Positions 16,353-24,017 are shown, counted from the stretch's first letter. The stretch: 64,000 bases of DNA from Streptomyces sp. NRRL F-525 (GCF_000716605.1 NZ_JNXE01000038.1:92914-156913); one strand, 5' to 3'. Notes: generated by a model not told the origin, from the letters alone. Program-made: numbers and translations.

Positions 16353-16865
16353 TTATGCGGGTGTACGGGTGGTGTGTTCGAGTTCGTGGTGGGGGGAGTG
16401 GGGGGTGTCGGCGGCTACCGGAGGAGGCGCGGCGGTACGGCAGTCGCCGAAGCTCGCCCGCAGCCGGGCCATCAGCTGGATCAGCTGCCCGACCTCCTCG
16501 TCGTTCCAGTCGCTCAGCCGGTCGGCGAGCAACTGCGCGGTCCGCCGGGAGAGTTCGTCCACCTGGGCCCGGCCGCGGGGGGTGAGGCGCAGGATGCGGG
16601 AGCGCTTGTCGGCGGGGTCGGGGGACCGTTCGATCCAGCCCCGGTCGACGACGTGCGCGACATGGCGGCTGGTCACGGACATGTCGACGGAGAGCAGCTC
16701 CGCGAGCTTGCTCATCCGCATGTCGCCGTACCGGTCGAGCAGGGTCAGCACGGCCGCGGAGCCGCCGGGACAGTCGGACGGCATGATCCGCCCCAACTCC
16801 CTGCGTACGGCACCGAAGGCACTGAACTGACGCATCAGCTCCTCGTACTGCGTCCGCTCGGCCAT
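16353..16865 (-). CDS. MarR family transcriptional regulator
   Basis: 170 aa winged-helix regulator: KLAELLSVDMSVTSRHVAHVVDRGW then DPADKRSRILRLT for the wing. The ATG at 16865 is selected because GGGAGG lies 4 nt upstream; an ATG 45 nt earlier lacks this. It sits 21 nt before the MFS fusion gene and is probably co-transcribed with it. Likely autoregulated through the inverted repeats at 16895-16934. Confidence 0.87.
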   Translation of the reverse strand: MAERTQYEELMRQFSAFGAVRRELGRIMPSDCPGGSAAVLTLLDRYGDMRMSKLAELLSVDMSVTSRHVAHVVDRGWIERSPDPADKRSRILRLTPRGRAQVDELSRRTAQLLADRLSDWNDEEVGQLIQLMARLRASFGDCRTAAPPPVAADTPHSPHHELEHTTRTPA

Positions 16866-16894
16866 CACACCTCCCCTGCTCGTTCCATGTTCGT

Positions 16895-16934
16895 TGCTTG
16901 GGGCAACCATAAGAGACTAAGAGAGGTTGGTTGC
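16895..16934. promoter_or_regulatory. probable MarR operator region
   Basis: TTGC-TTGGG-GCAA at 16895-16907, then GCAACC (16903) facing GGTTGC (16929-16934) across an AT-rich 20-bp spacer. It lies 30-70 nt upstream of the MarR start. The dyads fit MarR binding; no direct evidence. Confidence 0.45.
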
Positions 16935-17036
16935 TACAGGCAAATAAAACGGGCGAGTGTGGCATAAAAAGTTGGCAAAGGCAAGCATTGTGGTAGGTAA
17001 ATCCGCAGGTGGGAATGGACGTCCGAGGCCCCGCAC

Positions 17037-17065
17037 TTGGGTGTCACCCGGGGATTCGCTAGTGT
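17037..17065 (+). promoter_or_regulatory. leaderless promoter of the small membrane protein gene
   Basis: TTGGGT (17037-17042), 17 bp, then TAGTGT (17060-17065). The -10 ends 8 nt before ATG at 17074, so transcription probably starts at or next to the start codon. Confidence 0.55.
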
Positions 17066-17073
17066 CTCGGCCC

Positions 17074-17277
17074 ATGGCAAACACCCAGGGCCCCGAGGGC
17101 AACTACGACCCCGCCGGCAGCACCCAGATGTTCCGTGCCTTCGTCGACGAGACCCCACAGGGCGGCCGGCCCCAGGCCGCGCCCACCGCCTCGGCCGGAC
17201 CCCGCGTCGGCCTGATCGTCGGCGTCGTCGTCGCCGTGCTGGTCGTGGCGGCGGTGGCCTACCTGGCCTTCATGTAA
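17074..17277 (+). CDS. small C-terminally anchored membrane protein
   Basis: 67 aa. The soluble N-terminal 40 residues (GNYDPAGSTQMFRAF) are followed by a single C-terminal helix (GLIVGVVVAVLVVAAVAYLAF) with no cytoplasmic tail, so it resembles a tail-anchored protein. The start is the ATG just behind a TAGTGT -10 element. Short upstream in-frame sequence is unlikely to be translated. Conserved hypothetical in Streptomyces from memory; function unknown. Confidence 0.65.
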   Translation: MANTQGPEGNYDPAGSTQMFRAFVDETPQGGRPQAAPTASAGPRVGLIVGVVVAVLVVAAVAYLAFM

Positions 17278-17299
17278 CCGCTTCGCTCGACGTGGGGGT

Positions 17300-17743
17300 C
17301 TACCGGTCCGGTTCCATGGGGAACCGGTAGACCGTCGACTCCCGGACCCGGAAGCCGAGTCGTTCGTACAGCCGGTTCGCCGCGGCGCGGTCCGGCCGCG
17401 AGGTCAGATCGACGGTCCGCGCCCCGGCCTCCCGGGCGATCCCCAGCGCCTGCTCGATGAGCAGCGCGGCGATCCCCCGCCCCCGGGCGGCGCTGTCGAC
17501 GACGACGTCCTCGACGCGCCCGCGCAGCCCCGACGGCACGGGAGACATCACCAGCGTGAGAGTGCCGACGATCGCGCCCTCGACGCGCGCGACCAGCACG
17601 GTGTTCGTCGCGCACGAGACCATCCGCTCGACGGCGGCCCGGTCGAGGGTCTCGGCCGTGGCGGACAACTGAGGCAGCAACCGCCCGAACGCGTCCACGA
17701 GTTCACCGGTCGCCTCGCGCGCGATCTCCACCTGAACGTCCAT
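17300..17743 (-). CDS. GNAT family N-acetyltransferase
   Basis: 147 aa, normal for a single GNAT domain. It has VEDVVVDSAARGRGIAALLI with the acetyl-CoA loop RGRGIA, and ANRLYERLGFRVRE at the end. The ATG at 17743 starts VQVEIAREATGELV; the open frame continues upstream but only through degenerate duplicated sequence. A 44-bp piece of this gene is repeated at 17822-17865. Substrate unknown. Confidence 0.82.
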   Translation of the reverse strand: MDVQVEIAREATGELVDAFGRLLPQLSATAETLDRAAVERMVSCATNTVLVARVEGAIVGTLTLVMSPVPSGLRGRVEDVVVDSAARGRGIAALLIEQALGIAREAGARTVDLTSRPDRAAANRLYERLGFRVRESTVYRFPMEPDR

Positions 17744-17784
17744 GCCGCGGAGCCTATCGACCGCGCTGCCGCCAGGTGACCGGG

Positions 17785-17865
17785 ACATCCCGCGTCTCGA
17801 TGGGCGCCCCGGCGTCACCGTGCCCTCGGCTCGCGCGACCAGTACGGTGTTCGTCGCGCACGAGA
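17785..17865. repeat. mosaic of fragments of both flanking genes
   Basis: 17822-17865 matches 17576-17619 inside the GNAT gene at about 41 of 44 positions. 17785-17810 resembles 18096-18121 at the 3' end of the lipoprotein gene, sharing CCCGCGTCTCGATG exactly. Both copies are in the same orientation as their sources. This is non-coding debris of local duplication or gene conversion. Confidence 0.7.
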
Positions 17866-17899
17866 TGCTCCGCTGTAGGAGCCGCGATCTGACGTCAGT

Positions 17900-17945
17900 C
17901 CGCTGCGGCGCCGTCGTGGCTGGTCGCGCAGTTCCCCGCGCCCCT
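17900..17945 (+). repeat. dispersed intergenic repeat, copy 2
   Basis: The 30-bp core at 17916-17945 is identical to 11514-11543. It continues into TTTGGGGCGCC, which can pair with the preceding GCGCCCC to form a small hairpin. Confidence 0.75.
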
Positions 17946-17963
17946 TTGGGGCGCCCGTGCCAC

Positions 17964-18080
17964 CTAGGCCGTGTCCGCAAAGTCCCGCCTGCCCCGCGAC
18001 GCCCGGCACGCCGAGAGCACGCACCGGACGCCGCGGGGCCCGCCCTTCGGGCGCGACGGGACTTCGTGGACACGGCCTAG
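17964..18080. mobile_element. 117-bp MITE-like inverted-repeat element
   Basis: The ends CTAGGCCGTGTCC (17964-17976) and GGACACGGCCTAG (18068-18080) are perfect inverted repeats. They extend inward with few mismatches (AAGTCCCG against CGGGACTT). TGCCAC occurs directly outside both ends (17958-17963 and 18081-18086), as expected of a target-site duplication. There is no coding capacity. The right end provides the TAG stop of the lipoprotein gene, and the hairpin may terminate it. Confidence 0.6.
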
Positions 18081-18727
18081 TGCCACTCCACCGACACGTC
18101 CCGCGTCTCGATGTGCATCCCCAACGGCACGCGCCAGGCGTCGACGCACACGGTCCAGGTGTGGTCCTCGCGCGCGTGGGCCGGGATCGGCACGGGAAGC
18201 CGCTCGGTCGACCCGATCGTCGCCCAGTCGATCCCCAGGGCCCCGATGATGTGCGTCCCGAACGCCACGGTGCCCGAACGCACCGCCGTACCCCCGGAGT
18301 TGCGGAAGCTCAGGGTGACGTCCTCGCACCAGCGGTGGTCGGTGGCCTTGCGTGCGGGGTCGCCCCAGGTGAGGGCCGCGGGGGTGGCGGGAGCCGTCGT
18401 AGGAACGGCAGTCGGGGTCGGGGACGGCGAAGGCGCGCTGCTACGGCCGGACTTGGCGCCCGTGGGTGGAGAGGGAGCCGGGGCGGGTGCTGAAGTCGCC
18501 TCGCCGGGCGGTGACTTGCTGCCCTCGGGTGGCGTCGGGGTGTCCAGCGGCACCAGTGTGACGCTTCCGGTCGGGCGGGCCGCCGTGGCGGAGGGTGGGC
18601 GGGGTGGGCCGATCGCCACGTAGCCGTCGCCGGTGTCTCCGCACGCGGTCAGTGTCGCGCAGAGGACGGCCGCCGACGCGCCCAACAGGGCGCCTCGGCG
18701 GCCGGCTGTCCATGTCGAACGGGGCAT
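18077..18727 (-). CDS. secreted lipoprotein, unknown function
   Basis: 216 aa. Signal peptide with lipobox LTAC (Cys about residue 29), then a Pro/Ser/Thr-rich linker (about residues 45-115) and a C-terminal beta-rich domain starting at WGDPARKATDHRWCEDV, with a second Cys in VCVDAWRV. It is anchored outside the membrane. The final codons and TAG stop lie at the edge of the MITE-like element, so the C terminus may have been altered by insertion. Confidence 0.72.
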   Translation of the reverse strand: MPRSTWTAGRRGALLGASAAVLCATLTACGDTGDGYVAIGPPRPPSATAARPTGSVTLVPLDTPTPPEGSKSPPGEATSAPAPAPSPPTGAKSGRSSAPSPSPTPTAVPTTAPATPAALTWGDPARKATDHRWCEDVTLSFRNSGGTAVRSGTVAFGTHIIGALGIDWATIGSTERLPVPIPAHAREDHTWTVCVDAWRVPLGMHIETRDVSVEWH

Positions 18728-18783
18728 CGCGCCATGGTGGCTGACACTCCGTCAAATAGGAACCCTCGGGACCCTCTTGGGGG

Positions 18784-19674
18784 TCAGTCCGAGATCAGGC
18801 CCTCGCGGAGGGTCGAGAGGGTGCGCGTGAGGAGCCGGGAGACGTGCATCTGGGAGATGCCGACCTCCTCGCCGATCTGCGACTGGGTCATGTTGGCGAA
18901 GAAGCGCAGCATGATGATCCGGCGCTCGCGGGGCGGGAGTTTGGCGAGCAGCGGCTTGAGCGACTCGCGGTACTCCACGCCTTCCAGGGCCGTGTCCTCG
19001 TAGCCGAGGCGGTCCGCCAGCGAGCCCTCGCCGCCGTCGTCCTCGGGGGCCGGGGAGTCGAGCGAGGAGGCCGTGTACGCGTTGCCCACCGCGAGGCCGT
19101 CGACGACGTCCTCCTCGGACACGCCCAGGACCACGGCGAGTTCCGGGACGGTGGGCGACCGGTCCAGCTTCTGGGAGAGCTCGTCGCTGGCCTTCGTGAG
19201 GGCCAGCCGCAGCTCCTGAAGGCGACGCGGGACACGCACCGACCACGAGGTGTCGCGGAAGAAGCGCTTGATCTCGCCCACGACCGTCGGCATCGCGAAC
19301 GTCGGGAACTCCACCCCGCGTTCGCAGTCGAAGCGGTCGATCGCCTTGATCAGGCCGATCGTGCCGACCTGGACGATGTCCTCCATCGGCTCGTTGCGGG
19401 AGCGGAAACGCGCGGCGGCGTAACGCACCAGCGGGAGGTTGAGCTCGATGAGGGTGTCCCTGACGTAACCGCGCTCGGGGCTGTTCTCGTCGAGTGCGGC
19501 GAGCCGCAGGAAGAGGGAGCGGGACAGGGTGCGGGTGTCGATGGCTCCCGTGGTCGGGAGGGCCGGGGCCGGTACGGCGGGTACGGCCTCGAGGACCGTA
19601 ACGGCGTCGAGTGCGGGCTCAGCGTCGCTCTTGGTGAGCGTGAGCACCTTCGAGCTGCCCTGGTCTGCGGACAT
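18784..19674 (-). CDS. sigN: SigB-type RNA polymerase sigma factor (probable SigN)
   Basis: 296 aa sigma-70 group 3 factor (SigB/F/G). Region 2 is [28 protein letters not shown], then [20 protein letters not shown]. Region 4 is [21 protein letters not shown]. The ATG at 19674 follows GGGGGTGG; the open frame further upstream is non-coding. The symbol is given by analogy with the adjacent sigN/sigF pair of S. coelicolor, where both act in development. No anti-sigma gene is adjacent. Confidence 0.75.
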   Translation of the reverse strand: MSADQGSSKVLTLTKSDAEPALDAVTVLEAVPAVPAPALPTTGAIDTRTLSRSLFLRLAALDENSPERGYVRDTLIELNLPLVRYAAARFRSRNEPMEDIVQVGTIGLIKAIDRFDCERGVEFPTFAMPTVVGEIKRFFRDTSWSVRVPRRLQELRLALTKASDELSQKLDRSPTVPELAVVLGVSEEDVVDGLAVGNAYTASSLDSPAPEDDGGEGSLADRLGYEDTALEGVEYRESLKPLLAKLPPRERRIIMLRFFANMTQSQIGEEVGISQMHVSRLLTRTLSTLREGLISD

Positions 19675-19784
19675 GCCACCCCCTTTGGGTCGCGGGACGG
19701 TCGCGGCGATCGCCCCCGTCTGGGGAGCGGTGCCTTCACCTGAATACCGGAGCCGGGGCCACGGCAAACGCGCTTCCCGCAGAA

Positions 19785-19833
19785 TGTCACATGTCGGCAA
19801 CACGCTGTAGTGACATGTCGACATGTCTGTCAC
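19785..19833. promoter_or_regulatory. palindromic ACATGTC cluster upstream of sigN
   Basis: GACATGTCGACATGTC (19812-19827) is a perfect 16-bp palindrome flanked by GT and TGTCAC. A further TGTCACATGTCGGCA lies at 19785-19799. The cluster is about 110-160 nt before the sigN start. The density of ACATGTC half-sites suggests cooperative binding of a regulator that cannot be named here. Confidence 0.5.
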
Positions 19834-19973
19834 GAATCAGCCCTGGAAACAGGGGGTCTGACGGCTTTTCAGCACAGAACTGTCGGGAAAGGGCCCCATG
19901 AGCGATTCGTTCGTACCGGTGACAGTTCGCTCGGGCTTTCGAGTGATCCCCGATGTGGCTTTCTGTGCGGCCG

Positions 19974-20822
19974 CTATGCCTCGATGCGGTTCGCGGAGCG
20001 CAGCCGCTGGAAGCTGCGCGCGAGGAGCCGGGAGACGTGCATCTGGGAGACGCCGAGCTCGGCGCTGATCTGCGACTGGGTGAGGTTGCTGTAGTAGCGC
20101 AGCAGCAGGATCCGCTGTTCCCGCTCGGGGAGTTGGACGAGGAGGTGGCGGACGAGGTCGCGGTGTTCCACGCCGTCCAGGGCCGGGTCCTCGTAGCCGA
20201 GCCGGTCGAGCAGGCCGGGCAGTCCGTCGCCCTCCTGGGCGGCCTCCAGGGAGGTCGCGTGGTACGACCGTCCGGCCTCGATGCAGGACAGCACCTCGTC
20301 CTCGCCGATGCGCAGCCGCTCGGCGATCTCGCCGGTGGTCGGGGTGCGCCCGAAGGCGGTCGTCAGGTCCTCGGTCGCCGCGTTCACCTGGACCCACAAC
20401 TCGTGGAGCCGGCGCGGGACATGGACCGTACGGACGTTGTCGCGGAAGTACCGCTTGATCTCGCCGATGACGGTCGGCATCGCGAACGTCGGGAACTGCA
20501 CGCCCCGGTCCGGGTCGAAGCGGTCGATGGCGTTGATCAGACCGATGGTGCCGACCTGGACGACGTCCTCCATCGGCTCGTTGCGGGAGCGGAAGCGGGC
20601 GGCGGCGTAGCGCACGAGCGGGAGGTTCGCCTCGATGAGCGCCCCGCGCACGCGGTTGTGCTCCGGCGTGCCCGGCTGGAGCCCCTTGAGCTGGCCGAAG
20701 AGCACCTGCGTGAGGGCCCGGGTGTCCGCGCCGCGGCTGCGCGGCGGAGCGGCCGCCACCGGGGGCTGGGCGGGCGCCTCGTCCTGGGGCGGCGCTGTAC
20801 TGGCCGACACGGTCAACGCCAC
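19974..20822 (-). CDS. sigF: SigB-type RNA polymerase sigma factor (probable SigF)
   Basis: 282 aa. It shares long identical blocks with the neighbouring sigma factor (region 2 [30 protein letters not shown]; region 4 [24 protein letters not shown]). The Pro/Ala-rich N terminus differs. In S. coelicolor SigF acts late in spore maturation; the symbol rests on the paired arrangement. The GTG or ATG choice near 20822 is not certain, but ATG after AGAGGTGTGGCGTTG is plausible. 299 nt separate it from sigN, so separate promoters are likely. Confidence 0.75.
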   Translation of the reverse strand: MALTVSASTAPPQDEAPAQPPVAAAPPRSRGADTRALTQVLFGQLKGLQPGTPEHNRVRGALIEANLPLVRYAAARFRSRNEPMEDVVQVGTIGLINAIDRFDPDRGVQFPTFAMPTVIGEIKRYFRDNVRTVHVPRRLHELWVQVNAATEDLTTAFGRTPTTGEIAERLRIGEDEVLSCIEAGRSYHATSLEAAQEGDGLPGLLDRLGYEDPALDGVEHRDLVRHLLVQLPEREQRILLLRYYSNLTQSQISAELGVSQMHVSRLLARSFQRLRSANRIEA

Positions 20823-20869
20823 ACCTCTTCAATAGGTCAACTCATCCGTCAAAAGCGGTCATAGCATCA

Positions 20870-20927
20870 CAAGACATGTGCACTGTGTGCAAGCACCGCC
20901 TAATACCGTGTTATGCCGTGTTGAGCA
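20870..20927. promoter_or_regulatory. repeat-rich control region of sigF
   Basis: Contains GACATGTG (20873-20880), the dyad TGCACTGTGTGCA (20879-20891) and a direct CCGTGTT repeat in TAATACCGTGTTATGCCGTGTT. GACATGT is shared with the palindrome in front of sigN, hinting at a common regulator. Inference only. Confidence 0.4.
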
Positions 20928-20932
20928 ACAAA

Positions 20933-20959
20933 AGCCCCTTGCCGTGACGGCAAGGGGCT
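20933..20959 (-). terminator. intrinsic terminator after the Dabb gene
   Basis: On the minus strand AGCCCCTTGCCG and CGGCAAGGGGCT form a 12-bp perfect stem with a 3-nt loop, followed by TTTTGTT. This is a textbook rho-independent terminator, 25 nt after the Dabb stop. Confidence 0.9.
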
Positions 20960-20984
20960 CTGCAAAAGGCTGTTGGGGGTGGGC

Positions 20985-21278
20985 TCAGAACTCGTAGTCG
21001 GCGACGATCCACGTCGCGAACTCGCGCCACAGCGCGACACCGGCCTGGTGCGCGGGGTGTTCGATGTACCGCTTCAGGGCGTCGGGGTCGTCGACCGCCG
21101 AGTTGATCGCGAAGTCGTAGGCGATGGGGCGGTCGCTGATGTTCCAGCCCAGCTCCCAGAAGCGCAGTTCCTCGACCAGGTCGCCGAGCGGGCGGAAGGC
21201 CTCGACGCCGGCCACGACGCGCGGGTCGTCGCGCTCGACATCCTCGTCGAGCTTGAAGAGGACGAGGTGGCGGATCAT
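20985..21278 (-). CDS. Dabb (stress-responsive A/B barrel) protein
   Basis: 97 aa, the standard length of a single Dabb domain: MIRHLVLFKLDEDV at the start, DFAINSAVDDPDALKRYIEHP in the middle, WIVADYEF at the end. Members form dimeric alpha/beta barrels; their biochemical role is mostly unknown. It lies 25 nt downstream of the 58-aa membrane peptide gene, probably in one transcript ending at 20933. Confidence 0.82.
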   Translation of the reverse strand: MIRHLVLFKLDEDVERDDPRVVAGVEAFRPLGDLVEELRFWELGWNISDRPIAYDFAINSAVDDPDALKRYIEHPAHQAGVALWREFATWIVADYEF

Positions 21279-21303
21279 CTGCGCGCTCCTGATGGGTAGT
21301 CGG

Positions 21304-21480
21304 CTACTTCGCCCCGTCGGCCAGCCAGGTCATGAAGTCGCCGATGGCCTTCGCGGCGTCCGATATGCCCTCGAAGCCTATCTGGACGTAGTCGGCCGCC
21401 TTGGACGGGTCCGTGATGATCACGTACAGCGCGAAGACCACGAGCAAGTAGACGACGATCTTCTTGGCGTTAACCGCCAT
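21304..21480 (-). CDS. 58-aa single-pass membrane protein
   Basis: Starts MAVNAKKIVVYLLVVFALYV: one N-terminal hydrophobic helix (about residues 8-22), then ITDPSKAADYVQIGFEGI and an amphipathic C-terminal half ending in LADGAK. GGGGAGG lies 6 nt before the ATG and the stop is TAG. It is too short for many ORF callers, but its codon use and RBS support it. Together with the Dabb gene it forms a two-gene unit. Function unknown. Confidence 0.72.
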   Translation of the reverse strand: MAVNAKKIVVYLLVVFALYVIITDPSKAADYVQIGFEGISDAAKAIGDFMTWLADGAK

Positions 21481-21557
21481 CGCGGCCTCCCCTGTGACTC
21501 CGTGCCCGTGGGCCCCCTGTTGCCGGCGGTGAGTGTAACCTTCACGGCCCCTTTTTG

Positions 21558-21590
21558 GATCAATCAGGGATCAACCAGAGATCAACCAGG
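21558..21590 (+). repeat. three tandem 11-bp repeats (GATCAACCAGR)
   Basis: GATCAATCAGG, GATCAACCAGA and GATCAACCAGG follow one another without gaps, one helical turn apart. A T-tract (CTTTTTG) precedes them. They run into the hairpin at 21589. Role unknown. Confidence 0.7.
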
Positions 21591-21627
21591 GACCCAACGG
21601 CCCGCAGGTGAAGGGCTGTTGGGTCCC
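21589..21627. terminator. hairpin GGGACCCAAC / GTTGGGTCCC
   Basis: Perfect 10-bp arms (21589-21598 and 21618-21627), with further pairing of GGCCC and GGGCT inside. It may be a bidirectional terminator or an RNA structure. No annotated gene ends directly at it. Confidence 0.5.
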
Positions 21628-21861
21628 GTCGCGCAATCCTGACCGAGCCGGCTTCAGCCGAGGGACTGTCCTTGATCACCGGGGTCGAGGCCGGAGACGC
21701 CCTGACGCGCTGCGTGTCCGGGGGCTCCCGCCCGTGACGAGGCACTACATGCCGCTCGCCGAGGAGGGGTGTCAACTACGCTGAGGTCAGGTACATGGCC
21801 CGTGTCCGTGATCCGGGATCAAGGCCCCTGATCGCTTCTTACGCAGCGCTTGGAGGAAGCT

Positions 21862-22434
21862 GTGACCGCCGAACTCCCCGACTGGATGATCCCGCCCAGG
21901 CCCAGCGGCTGGGAAGCCGATGACCTCGATCACCTCCCCCAGGCACCGCGGCACACCGAACTGATCGACGGAGCCCTGATCTTCATGATGTCGCCGCAGC
22001 GGTCCTGGCACTCCCGGCTCGTGGAGAACATGACGTTCGCGCTGCGTCAGGCGGCTCCCGCGGGGTTCGAGGTCGAGCGGGAGATGACCGTCCGCCTCGA
22101 CAAGAAGAGTCGTCCCGAGCCCGACATCCTGGTCACCACCGCTGCGTATGAACCCGACCGCACCTGGTACGCACCCGACGACGTCACTCTCGTCATCGAA
22201 GTCGTCTCGGAGGAATCAGCCGACCGGGACCGATCCCTGAAGCCCTTCAAGTACGCCCAGGCCAAGATCGCCCACTTCTGGCGCATCGAGGACGAGGGCG
22301 GAGCGCCCGCCGTCCACACCTACGAACTCGATCTCATGACCAGTACCTACGTGCCCACCGGCATCCACCGAAACCGCCTGAAGATCTCCACCCCGTTCGA
22401 CCTCGACATGAGCCTCACCGGCCTCGTGCCCTGA
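21862..22434 (+). CDS. Uma2 family endonuclease-like protein
   Basis: 190 aa with the PD-(D/E)XK-like Uma2 fold: HTELIDGALIFMMSPQ, RPEPDILV, then LVIEVVSEESADRDRSLKPFKYAQAKIAHFWRI. The catalytic positions are Asp in PDILV, Glu in IEV and Lys of the KxxxYA segment. GTG at 21862 is chosen because GGAGGAAGC lies just upstream. Uma2 proteins are abundant in Streptomyces with largely unknown roles. Confidence 0.82.
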   Translation: MTAELPDWMIPPRPSGWEADDLDHLPQAPRHTELIDGALIFMMSPQRSWHSRLVENMTFALRQAAPAGFEVEREMTVRLDKKSRPEPDILVTTAAYEPDRTWYAPDDVTLVIEVVSEESADRDRSLKPFKYAQAKIAHFWRIEDEGGAPAVHTYELDLMTSTYVPTGIHRNRLKISTPFDLDMSLTGLVP

Positions 22435-22562
22435 CGGGGAACACTGGAGGCGAGCCGGGCAATGAGCCAGGCCGGACCAGTCATCTGGCGGCGGGCCGAT
22501 ACGGGTGCCGTCGGCAGGCTTCAGGAACGGTCAGTCTGAGTTTCGGGTACCGCAGGCCCCGT

Positions 22563-23147
22563 CGGAACTCCGCACGCCGAGCCGTGGTGCTCGCCCTCGG
22601 ACTTCGCCAGGGCGAGGTGCTCGGACTCAAGTGGTCGGACGTGGACCTTGAACGCGGGGTGCTCATGGCCCGGCGGAGCCCTCGTTGGCCGCGCTACACC
22701 CGCGGCTGCGGTGACCCCTGCGGGAGGAAGCCGGGTTACTGCCCTCAGCGTCAGCGGACCAACCCGGAGACCGCCGATACCAAGTCCCGCGCGGGACTGC
22801 GGGCGGTCGGACTGCCCGCACAACTCGTCGACCTGTTGCGGACCCACCGGACCAAGCAGGGGGTCTAACGCGCGGCGGCGGGGGACGCCTGGATGGATGA
22901 GGGCTGGCTCTTCGCGGCGCAGACCGGTCGGGGCACGTCGCCCCGTACGGACTACGACGACTGGAAGGAGTTGCTTGACCACGCGAAGGTGCGGGACGGT
23001 CGCCTCCACGACGCTCGCCATACCGCCGCCACGGCCATGGCTGCGCGGTATCAGCACATGGTCGACTCAGTCCGGAGTGACGTCGCCAGACAGGTCGACG
23101 GGCTCATCTGGAAGCCCGACGGCGCAGTCGACGGGGGCAGTACCTGA
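22563..23147 (+). pseudogene. degraded tyrosine recombinase (phage-type integrase)
   Basis: Reads ALGLRQGEVLGLKWSDVDLERG (the first catalytic Arg region), then a zinc-ribbon-like insert and SRAGLRAVGLPAQLVDLL. An in-frame TAA at 22866 interrupts it, and RAAAGDAWMDEGWLFA follows in the same frame. RLHDARHTAAT joins directly to AMAARYQHM, so about 23 residues between the HxxR box and the Tyr segment are missing. The N-terminal DNA-binding half is absent. This is a relic of an integrated element. Confidence 0.78.
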
Positions 23148-23159
23148 TCCTGAGGTTGT

Positions 23160-23202
23160 GTCGGTGCCTTCGGGCAAGGGTGCGCTGACCGCAGGCACCG
23201 AC
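23160..23202. terminator. hairpin between integrase relic and DUF6082 gene
   Basis: GTCGGTGCCT (23160-23169) pairs perfectly with AGGCACCGAC (23193-23202) around a 23-nt loop. It sits between convergent genes and could stop transcription from both. Confidence 0.6.
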
Positions 23203-23206
23203 GCTA

Positions 23207-23833
23207 CTAAGAGGTGAAGTAGGTACTGGAAGGGAGTGGAGGACCTGAGGCGACGGCCTCCGCATAGGCCCTATCCATCACGGAGACGAATTGACGAAGC
23301 CGCGGCTTCTCGAGAGCTTCGGCGTACTCACGCCAGCTCACGCCGGCGTTCTCCCAATGCTTTCGGGCTATCTCGCCTCGGAAGTGTGCCTGACAGACCA
23401 CACGTAGCACGGCGTCGTTGGATCGCTTCAGGACGTAGTCCGTAGACCAGTTGTTCACGATCAGGTTCGTGAACGTGATCTGTTTGGCTTCCAGTGCTGT
23501 CACAGGGATCCGGGGCGGTTCCCAGGAAACCATCAGGTCAGGGTCTTCGACCGACATGATCACAAGCTGCCGGTGAGAAGCACGTTGTGCTTCCGCATAC
23601 GTGATGGCTGTTTGACGGGATTGATGGGCCAGCGACAGCGCCACTCCTATGAGGGCAGCTATGGACAGCGGGGTGCCGTAAGTCTGGCTGATGTCGCTCA
23701 GCCTTCCCCAGTTCGTCCCCTCAGGCGCCAGTGCTCCGAGTAGCTGCGGCGCAGCGACGACTGCGGCGCCCCCCGCTAGGACTCCCGCAATCCACTTGAG
23801 GATGCTGCGATCTACTGTGAACGACCGGGCCAC
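23207..23833 (-). CDS. DUF6082 family membrane-associated protein
   Basis: 208 aa. Two N-terminal hydrophobic stretches (about residues 12-30 and 42-60) are followed by QSRQTAITYAEAQRASHRQLVIMSVEDPDLM and a helical domain ending in FVSVMDRAYAEAV, as in the Streptomyces DUF6082 group. GTG at 23833 is chosen because GAGAGGGG lies 5 nt upstream; earlier in-frame starts lack this. Lower GC than its neighbours fits an accessory origin. Function unknown. Confidence 0.65.
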   Translation of the reverse strand: MARSFTVDRSILKWIAGVLAGGAAVVAAPQLLGALAPEGTNWGRLSDISQTYGTPLSIAALIGVALSLAHQSRQTAITYAEAQRASHRQLVIMSVEDPDLMVSWEPPRIPVTALEAKQITFTNLIVNNWSTDYVLKRSNDAVLRVVCQAHFRGEIARKHWENAGVSWREYAEALEKPRLRQFVSVMDRAYAEAVASGPPLPSSTYFTS

Positions 23834-23980
23834 GGTTCCCCTCTCTGGTTCCACTCGTTTGGTCAGGCAGTGCATACCCGCCGCGACCGACATGTGTGCG
23901 ACGTGTTTGACCTGAAGCCAGTCACTTTCGATCAGCGACTGCTGCTGAAGCCAACTGAGACGGAAACTGAGACGGAAGCC

Positions 23981-24017
23981 GATGAGGCGCCCGGTCCAAC
24001 GGACCGGGCGCCTCATC
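23981..24017 (-). terminator. perfect 17-bp hairpin after tRNA-Ser(CGA)
   Basis: GATGAGGCGCCCGGTCC (23981-23997) is fully complementary to 24001-24017 with a 3-nt loop. It starts 7 nt beyond the tRNA 3' end on the minus strand. Confidence 0.85.

Larger units (their letters stand above)
21481..21861. other. gene-free interval with repeats and hairpin
   Basis: Holds three 11-bp tandem repeats (21558-21590), a strong inverted repeat (21589-21627) and the leader of the Uma2 gene. No ORF with plausible coding character is seen. Confidence 0.6.

Noticed and set aside
14643..16967. 774-aa open frame on the plus strand
   Set aside because: Antisense to the MFS fusion gene; composition is Gly/Asp/Arg/Gln-rich shadow sequence typical of high-GC DNA.
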